A DNA stretch of 64,000 nucleotides from Ctenosaura bakeri (Eukaryota; Chordata; Lepidosauria; Squamata; Iguanidae). The notes below the pieces were generated by a model. It saw nothing but the letters and a program-made list of their open reading frames with translations, was not told the DNA's origin and ran no database searches. Shown here in pieces: positions 49,834 to 62,172 of this stretch (position 1 is the first letter of the stretch; every line of letters begins with the position of its first letter). The translations under genes were made by a program, and so were the position numbers. The DNA is taken from assembly GCA_948474755.1 (NCBI GenBank), contig CAOLHI010004254.1, positions 1 through 64,000 of the forward strand. Reading direction: 5' to 3'.

Positions 49834-50481
49834 ATGGGAGAGAAGTCGCACACCTGCCCCTACTGTGGGAAAGGTTTCCGGCGCAACTCACATCTGACAC
49901 GCCACCTTGCTACCCACTCTGGGCTTCAGCGTCCCTTAGGTGGGAAGCGCCTTGGACAACAAGTGCCAGAGGAAGACCGCCCATACAACTGTAATTACTG
50001 TGGGAAGACATTTGCCCGCAGTGCTCACCTGGCGCGGCACCAGGAGACCCATTCTGGAGAGCGACCATACAAATGCACCTACTGTGGTAAGGCCTTTGGT
50101 CGCAATTCCCACCTTACCCGCCACCATAGCACGCACACTGGAGAACGCCCCTATGAGTGTGGGGTGTGTGGTAAAGCCTTCACCCGCAGTGCTCATGTTA
50201 CCCGCCATCAGGGCACCCACACCGGGGAGCGACCTTTCCGCTGCACTCACTGTGGCAAGCGCTTCACTCGCAGTGCCCACCTCCAGCGCCATCAGGGTAT
50301 CCACAGTGGAGATAAACCCTTCAACTGCCGAGACTGTGGGAAAGGCTTCACTCGGAATGCCCACCTGGAACGCCACCGTGCGACACATTCAGGCGAGAAG
50401 CCCTTCAAATGTGCCAGCTGCGGGAAAGGATTTGGGGCTGCCTCTCACCTTGTAAGACACCAGAAAACCCATAAAGTTTAG
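49834..50481 (+). CDS. Seven-finger C2H2 zinc-finger protein, 215 residues
   Basis: Predicted nuclear DNA-binding protein built almost wholly of C2H2 fingers: residues 8-28, 53-73, 81-101, 109-129, 137-157, 165-185 and 193-213, all with intact CxxC and HxxxH. Fingers 2-7 are joined by seven-residue TGERPYx-type linkers; finger 1 is separated by a 24-residue non-canonical linker. Residues -1/3/6 are Arg/His/Arg in fingers 1-6 and Ala/His/Arg in finger 7. The start ATG has a strong context (GCCATGG) and an in-frame TAA four codons upstream, so the frame cannot extend in this exon. No KRAB, SCAN or BTB domain is encoded in the exon or seen upstream. I cannot name the mammalian orthologue. It lies head to head with TRIM28. 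Confidence 0.88.
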   Translation: MGEKSHTCPYCGKGFRRNSHLTRHLATHSGLQRPLGGKRLGQQVPEEDRPYNCNYCGKTFARSAHLARHQETHSGERPYKCTYCGKAFGRNSHLTRHHSTHTGERPYECGVCGKAFTRSAHVTRHQGTHTGERPFRCTHCGKRFTRSAHLQRHQGIHSGDKPFNCRDCGKGFTRNAHLERHRATHSGEKPFKCASCGKGFGAASHLVRHQKTHKV

Positions 50482-53400
50482 TTGGCTGGGAATTCTCCTG
50501 TCTCCACCTGAACCAGGAGCAGAATTGGCCAGTATAGAACACTTGAGAGTACTTTAATTTTCATAGCAGAATGTCTCTTTCTCACCTTTTTCTCCATTCT
50601 ACAATGCTAGATGTTTATCTTGTTGCTATTTGGGAGAGAACTTTGTATGTGTAACACATTCAAGTGATGTTGCCATGTGGTCTACAGAGAGACTGAAGGC
50701 AATGTGAACTTCTCCCACTCAGTTCAGCTACAGCTCCGGGAAAGAAATTTTTAGATGCTGAAACTACAGACTCTTGTCTGCTCCTTTCCCCCACCCCATA
50801 TGGGGAGGGGAGATACCAAACTTGCCTGATGCCTTCTGTCTTTGTACATACAAAGTATTATATGTGAAGGCTATTTGTGAAGCCTAGCTTGTCTGTCAGG
50901 AAAGATGCCACACTGAATTGCAACAAGAAGGGCAAGAAAAACTCAATGGAGACCCTGCAAGATGCATTGGAATTCTTCTCTCCCCTACAGCATCACTAGG
51001 GATGATGTGGTCATGTTGTAAACACATCAGTGGAGATAAAATTTGTTTCTGGAAATTCTCTTGCAATGAACATAGCATAGCTCTTCCTTTGACTTTAGAC
51101 ACTGTGGCTAAGGGATGCTGGTTAGAGCATATTTACATTTCCCTGAATTGTCCAGTAGGACAGGAATCTAGAGGTGCTTTGCCTGCCTCTTGAAATTTCA
51201 GTGCCCGCTAACCAGAAGGAGCTATGCTTTTTATTTTAAAGCCAACTTTTCCATACCACAACCAGTCTCTGCAGATTGCTTTACAGTCATCTACAGTTGT
51301 CATCTACAGAGTGTTCTAATGCTAAGTATTGCATGAACCAGCTAGCCATGCTTCGTTTTAGGAAATTCTGTTCCATCTCCCTGGTTTTTGGCCTTTGCAG
51401 CTGCATTCTCTTACTATTGAATAGGCTTTGTCCTCACTGAGTAATTTGGGATGGGGGCAGAGAGATTTGTTCCTGTATATTTTTAACCGTAAAGATTATT
51501 TCTTCTTTTGGAAACTTTGGGGCGCTCCCAAGCATGCAGATAATCTCCCTCTTATTTCTTGTTACACTTGTTTTGGTGATAACTCAGCACTCAAGTTTGC
51601 TATCAGTATGGATGGTCATTTGTGCTCATAGCCATCCAATAGAATATTGGATGCTTTGCATATGGAGAACTAAGGAAGAAGTAATGACATTATGCATATC
51701 TTCTGCTACATGGGGCTCAGTGGAAGTCTCAATTCACCCTCTCCAAGAACTCTTGTGTCCTGTAAGTTTTGTGTCTCTCAGAACTTCAGTCTCTTCAGTG
51801 AATCTTAGCTGCTTCTGCCTCTCCGCCCCCACCTTTTACAAAAATAGTGACTGATATAGTTAACTGACATGCTTCACAGCCACATATCTCCAGTGTGGTG
51901 TAGAAATAGTTTTAAAAATTACATCCCAAATTAGTTACTGTTTATTTTTAAATGTCTTTTAAAACATAACTTCTACTGAATTTTTAAATGGGATGTGGGG
52001 GATGTAGAGGGTGAGTTGTATATGATACTGTCATCTGTCTCAGACTGAAATGTTCCGTATATTTTCTTTTGCAAAAGATGCTGATGGGGACAGTTGTAAC
52101 GTGAAGTAAACTATTGAAGCTGTAGCTCAGACAGCCTGCTGCCGTGAAGCGCACAGTAGCTGAAGTGGCTAGCAGTTTTTTTTTAAAGTCCCTAAAACAG
52201 TCTGTTGACTCAGACCTGCGGCCCACAGAAGTACTGCTTTGCTTTGCTGTGTTCCTGGAATTTCATCTAAATGATACATCCCAGTACCTCATTCTGTGTG
52301 ACTCTTAGGTAATATGACCTTTCTCCAGATTTGTGGCTTTTTGAGGGTATGGGACAACTCAACTCTTCAGAAATAATAATGACTAAACAAAGACTTGGCT
52401 GGTTTTTTTTGCATCAAGGCCCTGGTAGAGAGCACCTACAATGCCACTAACAAGTTAAATATGATATTTGGTTTTGGCAACAACATTGGGCACATTTGAG
52501 TATGCAGTATGTATGGATTTTAATTTGGGCTCCTTGGAATCAGGGACATGAAATTACTCAGAATGATTGCAAGTGGAGAAAAAATAATCATAAAAAGTTT
52601 TCTTTAGAAAAGAAAAGAAAATGAAATTTTATAAATGAGAATAATCATAGCTAAGAACTAACAACGATCTTTAGAGCAATCCCTCCATTGGTTGTAGTAG
52701 GAGAGAATATGTTTTGTAACCACTTCATTAGTTCTCCAAATAGTAGTCTTACATTTTTTAAAGCCTAAGTGTGTTGTATCAAAGGGAACTGCAAGATACA
52801 TCCAGCCATTCTTTTCTCTCTGAGGTTTCTGAACTCGTTGTTATTACAAATTGGAGGAACTAACTCTTGTACACCAGAATGCCATCTTGGTGGCCACCTT
52901 GATCTAGAAGAAGACACATGGAGTCCCTGAAAAGAATACCAGGGATGATGAATTGAAATCAATTCGCTACATGCTCTGGTGTAACTTCATATGTTCTTCT
53001 ACATGTGTGTACTTAGTATGCCAGCAAAGACAGTGTGGAAATATTGGAACCACAAGCCTTTATTCCTTTTGTGCTGTTACTTGGTGTAGTAATGACTTGT
53101 GCTAGTTGTTTTTCTTTGCCTTGCATTCCCAGGGCCCAGAAGTTGCTGGCAGTAGACCTGGGGTAGGCTCCCTTATCTTAAATAGCCATTACAGCCTTTT
53201 AACTGCCTCAGTGGTTCATTTTCCAAGGTCAGGCTTTGTTATTGTGAATACAGATTTCCCTACTACATTTGCCCCCCTCCACAGCGTGAAATTTAAAAGG
53301 ATGAGGATTTTTGTATCCTGCTTTGACAGTGGAGTATTTAATCTCAAATTGGTGCAAAGGCACCAGTGTGAACAAGAGTAGTTTAGTCACCAGTACAGTC

Positions 53401-53490
53401 CAGAGAGTACAGGAGAAGAACACTGTACTGCTGTTTGTGAGTGTGAAATATGAATGCATAGAAAATGAATGAATAAAGAAATTCTATGTG
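50482..53490 (+). other. Probable 3' UTR of the zinc-finger gene
   Basis: Unique-looking A+T-moderate sequence without recognised repeats follows the stop codon. The first plausible poly(A) hexamer I found on the plus strand is AATAAA at 53472. The end is uncertain. Confidence 0.35.
53472..53477 (+). terminator. Candidate polyadenylation signal AATAAA
   Basis: Canonical hexamer about 3.0 kb after the zinc-finger stop codon. Use of this site is not shown by the sequence. Confidence 0.3.
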
Positions 53491-53995
53491 GTGTCCACCA
53501 CTGTGAAGGCAGAAAATGGCCAGCATTTTGAAATAACAATGTGGTTTCTAAATGGAGATGGAAGAATAGTGGAAGAGCCCGTAACATCAAAACCTGATTT
53601 TCTTCCTGCAGCCTTGTGAAGACACATGATGGATCTTAGGAGAGAATTAGCCTGTCAGCTGTGTAATTCCGTAAGGAGCAAAAGGGGAAAGATTTACTAG
53701 AGTTGCTAACTTTGCATTTGTCCAAAAAAGAAAAGACAAGAAGAGAGAGAGAGGCTATCATCCTATGCTTAAATGGTCATTTCTGTTAAGATATTTTTGC
53801 ATGTATTTCTGCTGTACACAGGTTCTGTTGTATGAGAACTTGGAACTGGTACTCAGAATACCAAGTATTTGTTAGTCACCTGTTTTTTCAAGCATGGTTT
53901 GGTATGTGTGACATAACCTGTTATCCGTACAATTACTCCCCCCTGTAAATCCTCCAGCAATGTGTCTGAAATAATGAGAAGATGTTCCTTGTGTA

Positions 53996-54327
53996 CAAGG
54001 ATGTAGCTGGGGGAGGAAAATGAGGTGCTTTCCCCCTCTGCAAATAGCGATTATGGCCCTTGTGAAATTTTCCTTCAGCCCTCAAATTTCTAGCATTGCA
54101 GAGAGTGACACATTGAAAATGGTTCACACCTAGTACTCTGATATTTGCTATGTTTGGATTCCCTTGCTAACTGTCTTTCCCTTTTCTTCAGATGCTTAAA
54201 ATGTATTTCTAAAATGTTCAATGGAAGTTTTAAGCTACTGCAATGCTAGACATTTCCTTTGGGTGGACGGAATTCTTGTTTGAAGGGGCAACGGCCTTAT
54301 TTTCCCCCACCGTAGCTACATGCCTGC
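53996..54327. mobile_element. DNA-transposon-like element with inverted ends
   Basis: CAAGGATGTAGCTGGGGGAG at the left and CCCCCACCGTAGCTACATG then CCTGC at the right are imperfect inverted repeats. The middle (CCTCAAATTTCTAGCATTGC) recurs near 35350-35420. Superfamily not assigned. Confidence 0.5.
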
Positions 54328-55271
54328 TTGATTAGAACAATAAGCTGTTTAAAAGCATGTGCTCATCCTTGCAGACAGAGAAATTAATATCAGTTTTTTC
54401 AGTGCTTTACTTCCAAGCTCTGTTAGTTCTGTAGATACAATAGGAAGTCTCATTTCCAATGGGGCAGGGTTGTACTCTAGAGAAAGTATGGCAAAGACCA
54501 TATGGATTTCAATAGGAGTTACAAGTAGAAAACCTGGAAGAAAATCAGGGAGAGTGGTTTTGTTCCATGGAGTTTTGTGTTGTGAAAAAAAAATGGAGGG
54601 TTTTTTTGGTGAAAAAATATGGAGACTTCTGAGGAACAAGGAAAAGACTCTGATGAAAACTTTTGTGGAATGAGTGAAATGCTTTTGAGGTAAGTTTTGG
54701 CCCACTCAGAATGTATAATGTGAATATCTCTTACATAAGACAATCTACAGAGTTAGAGAATAAGAATACGTGTGTATACTGTGGATGTATATAACATACA
54801 GTTCCCAGGTGCATTCCCATACTTAGAGTGCTGTTGCCTTTAGGAAGGAAGCAGTCAGGGCTTTTGTTGCTTGTGAATTGTTTCTTGCCTTACTTCTAGT
54901 AACCTTCAACGTAGTTTGGAGATAGTCATTAGAAGCAAGTATCCTGCACGCACTTGACCTTCTGACCTGGCCCCTTTTGGCCCATCATGGATATCCCACT
55001 GCAAAAGTTAGGGATTTTTGTAATTTAGGGGCTGCAGTCCTACACAGACATGCCTGTGTCCACTAAACAAAGTGGGTCCTACTTCTGTGTAAAAGTGCAC
55101 AGGGTTCTTCTGCCTATTTCAGAACTATGCCAAAAGTACTGTTTTATATGCTAATCGAATTACAAATGATGAGTGTTATGTTAAGCAGTAAAATAAGTTT
55201 AAGCAGAAAAATAAGTTTTAAGTTTGATAAATATTGCATAGAATTCCATTCCTCTCTCCATGTTTGTTGTT

Positions 55272-55275
<4 letters not shown>

Positions 55276-55302
<27 letters not shown>
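55276..55302. repeat. (GT)n microsatellite
   Basis: About 13 GT units. Confidence 0.95.
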
Positions 55303-55306
<4 letters not shown>

Positions 55307-56035
55307 TTTCTAGAAAGAAACAGATTTTTGCTCCCAAGGCTTTGGACGTTCCAGAAGTGTTTCATCTCTGTTTAGAAAAGCCTAACATTCACTGCACTGC
55401 AGCCCCGTGCTGTTTTCTTTATCTGGTCTATGAGTTTGGTAGGACAACAGCTGTAGGGCAGAAACGACAAATGACAAACATTTTTTAAAAAAATCAAAAA
55501 CTGTAGAGTGCATATAGATGATCCTTTTTCAGAGCTGGAGGCAGTATGTAACACAGTCACTGCTGGTGATACATGTTCATTTTTTGTGTGTATAAAAGTG
55601 GACTCTGGTTAAACCAGTTATGCAGATTTCTATAATAGTACTTCAAGCCTTCCTTGGAGAAAAAGCAAAAATGAACTCCCAGCAGAACCCCAATAGATGT
55701 TTCTCTGTTTGTCACTGAGACTTTTTCAATAGTAGCATGTACAAATTAAGCTGTTTTCTTGGTGTCGACGTACACTCTCCAGTTTATGGAAGGGATGCAT
55801 TTAGCTTGCTCATCTCCACTCTCTCACATGATTCTTATTATGTGGGGAATTCATGCAGAGGACGAATTATGTTATTAATTATGATTCCCTCCTAGGATGG
55901 CCACTGATGCATGTCAGAAAAGAGGATAACCATCACCATAGAGAGGATCCAAATCTACATTAACATATGTTAATTTATATGTTTAGACGCAAATGTGGAG
56001 ATAATGACTACAATTTAAGCAGAAGTACATTATGT

Positions 56036-56225
56036 CTTGTTGTGTCTCTTCAAGTCATTTCAGACTTATGACTTAAGGTGAACCTATCACAGGGTTTTCT
56101 GGGGGCTGAGAGTATGTGACTCACTCAGGGTTGCCCAGGAGGGTTTCCATGGCTAAGTGGGGAATCAAACCCTGGTCTCCAGGGTCCTACGCCAACTCTC
56201 AAATCACTTCACCATGCTGGGTCTC
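56036..56225 (-). mobile_element. tRNA-headed SINE, short form
   Basis: TTCAAGTCATTTCAGACTTA tail; GGGTTTTCTGGGGGCTGAGA junction; CAAATCACTTCACCATGCTG head. Same internal junction as the copies at 30.5, 37.3 and 41.1 kb. Confidence 0.8.
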
Positions 56226-56876
56226 TACAGTATATCTTACTGTGGTGAAAACGTTTGGCCAGCTGATCTCTGGACCTGCACAGCCTGCTGTCCGGGCATC
56301 AATGCCTGAGGAATCATTTGAGGAACCCTTGCCTCCCCGCCTTATCATGATTCTTTATCTTTGAACTAGACTTGGGCTGGACAGGCCTTCACACAGAAGA
56401 CTCTTTCAAAAAGACGAGTGTCCTCTGGCAGGTCTTTAGATAGAGGACTGCTCTTTGTAAAATAGAACACATGGTCCTGTTTTGTCTACTGTCCTCATAC
56501 CTGAAGCAGGTTTTATTTTTTAATTTTTGCTTAGTATGTGAGCATACCTTCTACTACCTAGATTTTTAAAAGAAAAAGTGGATTCCTAACAATTTTAACA
56601 TAATACCCCCCCGTTCACATTTTTCCTTATGCTAATAGATGAAAGAGATATAACTAAAAAGAGTTTAGCCATTTAAAAAGACACAAAAGAGTGAGGAAAC
56701 CATCTCTCAAGTACTTCGAATAACATTTCACCTCACGCTAGTTTCTGTACACACAACCACAATACTGTGATGAATACTAGTAATGGAGACCAAACCTATG
56801 GAAGTGTTCTTGTAAATTCACTTGCGTGAAGAGTTAGCATGGCTACGTATGGCAAACCAAGTTACCATGAGGTGAT

Positions 56877-57084
56877 TGCTGTTGTGTGTTTTCATTTACA
56901 GCTCAGGGTAACCCTACCATGAAGCAGTCACAGCGATTTCTTAGCATGATTTTTTTCAGAGCAGGTTTGACGTTGCCTTCCGCTGAGGCTGAGAGAGTGA
57001 CTCACTCCATGGCCAAGCTGGAATTTGAACGCTGGTCTCCCAAAGTCATAGTCCAGCACTCAAACCACTACACTACACTAGCTC
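56877..57084 (-). mobile_element. tRNA-headed SINE, long form with internal loss
   Basis: Keeps the GATTTTTTTCAGAGCAGGTT middle segment of the long form, but lacks the CCCAAGGTCACCCAGTGGG segment. The head CAAACCACTACACTACACTA is intact. Confidence 0.75.
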
Positions 57085-59861
57085 TCATGAGGTAAATATT
57101 CCTTTTTCATTCCTCTGAATACGTGGACTTTAGTATCTTCAGTATCCCCCCCACCAAAAAGCAGACATCCTCCAGATGCCTGTGACCTATAATATCCAGC
57201 CAGACTCAAAGTGATAAGAGTTGTAGCCCAGCTTATGGGGAAGGTACTGAGATGGGGAGAGCTGACATAGGCCTTCAGTCCTTTGTCCTCCCCCTACTTT
57301 GCCCTTCAGAATATTTTCAGGGTTTCATTAAATGTAAAACTAAGGCACTCTAACACGAAGGCATTACAACAAGAGAATAACGGGAAAAAGTATGGTCAGT
57401 TTAAGGTTGACCTGATATTTTGGAAAGAAAAAGGTGTCTTCCCCCCCCAGCTTTTCCATGAGCCTGGGGACAGTTCTTTGTGGAGAAAAATCTCAATCCT
57501 ATTATGAAAGGGGGAAGCTTCATTTATCTTAAAGATCAACAGATTTTACAAGCTTTTATGTCCATTTAACCAATGAGATATACAGAAGTATATGTGAACT
57601 GTCTATTGATGTCTTGGATCTACCAGAGTTTGGAACTTTGTCAGCCAAAAAAGGAGCTGGTGCCATTTTAAAAATTTGTTAGTCTTTAAGGTGCCAGAAA
57701 ACTTCATTGTTTTTACTGCAACAGGACTACCCATCCAGAAGTTGTAGTCTCACTCCAGTTCTTTACCCCTGGGCCCAATGTAACACTGATTTAAAAACTA
57801 GATTTTTCCTTTCAGGTACAACATGATCAGCTTCCTCTGTGATCTCAGAGTGAAAACTGTGGTGTCCTGGTAAGGTACACCATAACAGTGGTACTAAAGA
57901 ATATATACTAATATGCAGAGGTTCCAGGGGTTACTTCTTGGAAAAGGTTTGCAAGTATTGCACAGGACCTCTGCTGGCGTAGAGAATATTGAATTAGATG
58001 GACAGATGGAGTGACCTGGTAGAAGGCCAGTTCCTAAAACTTCCAAGCAGAGCTTGGAGAAACTACTTTTTGGTGATTCTGGAAGCTATACTCCAAAAAA
58101 ATTAGCATTCCAGCTCTGAAAATTCCCCAGCCCCAGTCGACCAAATATTTATGAGAAGTGTAGATCCTTCAGGGTTTAGGTTTTGTAAAAAGAAAGCCCA
58201 GAGTTACAATATACTATTATCAAGATATATGGCTTCTCTACAAGTCTATGATCGTAAACAGAATGTAAACATTATTGACAGCACCATTGGTGTTCTGTTG
58301 GCCCTTTAATTAATTGTTTCTTGGAGAATGCAGCATCTTTGCTATAGTGAATTGAATCATTCTTGCTTCCTGTTTCGAAAAGAAAGAGACCTTTATTGAA
58401 CTCATGAAGGAGGAAAAAAGAAGGCAGAATAAATATATAACTATTCTCTTCCTTTTCACAGGTAGTGAAATCTGAATAGGGAAGTTCTGGCCCTAAAACT
58501 AGTTTGGCTACAACTCCCATCATCCCCTGCCACAGGCTTTTGGGAATTCCAAACCATTGAGAGAGCCAAGGGTTCTTTATCTAAGGCCTATTCTACAGAT
58601 GTAAGTGCTAGAATTCTAGTGGCATATGCTTTAGGATTTAAAAAAAAAAAAAATCAGCAGAGTAGGGGGGAACTTTGATCTTAGCTGTCTGCCAGCCATG
58701 ATGGTTTTCTATTTATCAAGTGTGTTGGCAGAGGGGTGTCTTTGAAAAGATGGTCTCTTGGCTGCACCAGAAAAGGGTATTGCCAATTCTACCCTTCCCA
58801 TTTTGTTACACATGTAAACCACGTCTCATTCTTCAAGAGTTGGGCTCAGGCTGATGTGCAGTTATCTTCCGTTCACACTAGTCAGTGCTTTTACTTTGTT
58901 CACTGCTTTCTGAGAGCAGTCTTGAACTCACTGTGCTCAATTAATAGCAAAACCAGAGAGGAACAGAAATGACAGTATTTATTTTGGAATGTGTTCTGCT
59001 CTACATGTTGGATTACTGGAAGAACAAATAGTCATATCTCCTGTTAATGTTCCCATCTTAAATATTTTTCTCTGAATCTAATCTTACCAGTTTTGACAGA
59101 GTTAATTTTCCAGTACGCGGGCTCAGAATCAAAGCATGATTTTAATTTCCAGTTTATGATTTAGTAGGTGTTGCCAGGCAAAAGTGTGACTTCCAGCTAG
59201 TGGATAATAGAGGGAAATGTATATCATTATGCAGAAGGCTTCAGAGTGTGTGTACAGGTAAACCACTTATCTCGGTGGTTCTTGTTTTCCCATCCTAGCC
59301 TGGTACCATCTATGGGGCCAGTTCTTTTAAGGCACTCACTTTATATTGGTTCAGCTTGACCTTCCTGAATCTATCTTTGTCTTTCTGAAGGGGTGGAGCA
59401 GATTGATCTTACTTTGCTTATATATTGTTTGTAGGTGGGGATGGGCTGGGATTGATTTTGTATTGTTTTGACTGTTTTTGTATTTTCTATGATTAGTATT
59501 ACTGCCAATGGGTATACCTAAAAAGTAGTCATAAATGCTGTTGCAGCTGTATCATAGCCAAATTGCAATCTGGGTTCTCTACTACTATCTATTGCTTTTC
59601 CAGGTATTGCCCCTGGTATCTTATTCTAATTTCCTATTGTACTAACAGTGTCCTTTCTCTGTATCAAATAAACTTTTTTTTGGCGGATTTTGAAATGCTT
59701 CCGTTGGTTATCATTCATCCTAAGGAGACCGGGTTCTCAGTTACAATAAGTTGGCATGGCTAGGGGCCTTGGGTAGTTGCCCACATAAAGTGCATTGGTC
59801 TACACTTTCCTCTTTTCTAATGGGTACAAAATGCAGGGGGCCATAGGTCAATATGACCATA

Positions 59862-60248
59862 ATACAGTAGTTCCCTCTTATTACCAGAGGGTACATTCCA
59901 AGACCTTTCAACAGATACCTAGAACCACAGATAGTACTTAACCCTAGATCATCACCAAAAGTAGCCCTCTAGCTTCACAGAAGACTCTCTATGGTCCCTA
60001 TGAAGCTAGAGGGCTACGTCCGGTGATGCCAGGGCCATTTCCTGTGGCAGTGTTAGTGGAGAGGTGATTAAAGTTGGGGGGAGGCAGGCAAGGTGCGGGT
60101 GGCAAGATTCAGAGGAGGCTCCATGGGTGCCATCATCTGAACATTGGGGGGATATATCAGGACAAAGGGCGAGAAGGAGAAAGTTGAGTGTGAGGGCAGA
60201 GGTTGTCCATGGGTAACTGAATCCACAAATAAGAGAAGATCCCTGTAT
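59862..60248. mobile_element. pogo/Tigger-like DNA transposon
   Basis: Left TACAGTAGTTCCCTCTTATT and right AATAAGAGAAGATCCCTGTA are inverted ends; just inside the right end is GGGTAACTGAATCCAC. A local palindrome (TAGCCCTCTAGCTTCA and its inverse) lies at about 59961-60016. No transposase frame. Confidence 0.65.
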
Positions 60249-60249
60249 A

Positions 60250-60595
60250 CCAGTATTTCAAGAATCTGGCCCAGGAGCAGATTGAGAAGTGATATGATGG
60301 CCATCTTTAAACATCTGAAGCATTGTCACACAGAAGGTGGAATGAGCAATTGGATCCAAACCAATCAATCCAACTTACAAGAAAGGAGATCCAAGTGAAT
60401 ATCAGGGAGAACTTCCTGATGTTAAGAGCTGTCCAGCGTTCAAATAGGCTCCAGAGGTCAGTGGACTCTTTTTCATGGGTGATTTTTAAACAGAAATTGA
60501 GTGCCCACCTCTCAGGTTACTTAGTGGTGGTTTGCTGTACTGGCAAGGGAATAAGTAAATGGCCTTTGGCGTCCCTTTCAACTCTATGATTCCTG
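60250..60595 (+). mobile_element. CR1-like LINE 3' end
   Basis: In two frames it reads LRSDMMAIFKHLKHCHTEGG then IQVNIRENFLMLRAVQRSN and VIFKQKLSAHLSG, the CR1 C-terminus; it ends CCTTTCAACTCTATGATTCC. It directly abuts the pogo-like element and is broken by frameshifts. Confidence 0.75.
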
Positions 60596-61267
60596 AAAGT
60601 TTCTGGAGCTGATGCATGGAATATCCCTGAGATCCATAAAAGGATCCGTTTGACTAACTGAAGTCCCACCCATTTTCAGCAGCTGCTCCCTGAGTTTGAC
60701 TAAGGGTGGATCCAGCCTGTGGTGTTTCCAGGCCTCTGCACTCAGCTAGAAAGAAAGGGATGTGAACATTAGGAAATATTTAAAGGGAAAGAGGTGCACA
60801 CAAAGACAGCACACATATATTTGGAATGTGTACTGTTGGTCTTATGAATGCTATGATCCCACCAGACAACTTAAAAGCAAAAACCATACTACTTTCAGGA
60901 TTATGCATAACATATTGGTATTTTCAGCTCAGTAGCAGCAAATGCAAGAGAAGTTTTTAGGACTGTGACTGAGAGACCAGGCTAAATTGGGAAATTCTCA
61001 GTTTACATGACTTGCTTTGACCATAATAAATTCAAAGTACTGGATGTCTCCAGACAGAGTGTTCTTCAGCTATGAATCAGAAGGCACTGCAGCTATTTCC
61101 TCCTTAATGGTTTCAAAAAATGAGAAAAGTGGCTAGAAGAAAGCATTAGGAGTGAAGGGAATGGTGTTAGAAGGCCCTCAAAAATTCAGGCAGTGAAGCA
61201 TTGTGATGGTGAGATAGAAGCTTCATCAGCTCTCCAAATCTGCAGTAATATTGCCATTCTTGCATTC

Positions 61268-61358
61268 TTGCCAAGTGGCTCCTCCCGAAACTGCAAACCC
61301 CAGGATTCCATAGGATGTTGAAAGTGGAATCATAGCACTATAACAGGCTAGTGAGAAA
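61268..61358. mobile_element. Half palindromic MITE
   Basis: AACTGCAAACCCCAGGATTC, then GTTGAAAGTGGAATCATAGC and ACTATAACAGGCTAGTGAGA, is the right arm of the palindromic MITE. The left arm is not visible. Confidence 0.6.
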
Positions 61359-61369
61359 TGGTCTCAGTG

Positions 61370-61557
61370 ATAACTCCATGAATTTCATTGGGTTTTGTTA
61401 AGCAAGGAATATTCAAGGGTGATTTGCCATTGCCTTCTTCTGAAGTATAGCCTGTGGCATCTGGTATTCTTTGGTTGTCCCCCATCCAAGTATTAATCAA
61501 ACCAGAGTCGGCTTATCTCCCAAGATCAGATGGAACGTAGTGCCTTCAGGACACCTA
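61370..61557 (-). mobile_element. 5S rRNA-headed SINE
   Basis: CCCCCATCCAAGTATTAATC, then CTTATCTCCCAAGATCAGAT and GTGCCTTCAGGACACCTAG, is a diverged antisense 5S head. The body reads CATTGGGTTTTGTTAAGCAA and GATTTGCCATTGCCTTCTTC. Confidence 0.7.
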
Positions 61558-61924
61558 GAACAAAGCATTTCAATTGCTATATATAGTTTGTAGTGTTCCA
61601 TTCCATTCCAACATTCTGTTCCACTCCCTCCACATACCAGCATACTCCCCCAACATTCTGTCACATGGATGTAGATGAAGCTTGTACCAAGCAACTGCCT
61701 TCTGCCAAAATAAAATAAAAATAAAGTACCTCTTAAGAAGAAAAAGACAGACAAATCACACAATCTCCTTTGAGTGGTAACACTAGTGAGAGGAGTGTTC
61801 TCTCTGAGAATACCCTAGGAAGCATTTTCATGAATTAATTACAATTTGACCCAGTCCAACACTCTAGTGCTACACCAGGGTGGGCAACCATGGCCCTCCA
61901 AGAGTGTTATTCAGATTTTCAGGG

Positions 61925-61926
<2 letters not shown>

Positions 61927-61963
<37 letters not shown>
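61927..61963. repeat. (CA)n microsatellite
   Basis: About 18 uninterrupted CA units. Confidence 0.95.
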
Positions 61964-61964
<1 letters not shown>

Positions 61965-62085
61965 GTGGGTTTCAATTTATGGCAGGATTGAGTTCCCAGA
62001 CTTGTGATATAAATGGAGAGTGATAAGGGGAGCAAGTTCCATAAGGTGCTGTGCTCCCTACCCTTTTTTGCAGCTTGATGGTCTC

Positions 62086-62172
62086 CCTGATGTTTTTGAC
62101 TACAACTCCCATCACTGGTCATCCTGGCTGAGTCTGATGGGAGTTGTAGTCTAAAACATCTGAAAGGCACCA
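62086..62172. mobile_element. Palindromic MITE-like element
   Basis: Left arm TGACTACAACTCCCATCACT and right arm TGATGGGAGTTGTAGTCTA are near-perfect inverses. The clearest copy of this family here. Confidence 0.7.

Noticed and set aside
49936..50388. Minus-strand 150-residue frame opposite the zinc fingers
   Set aside because: Repetitive antisense shadow of the tandem fingers.
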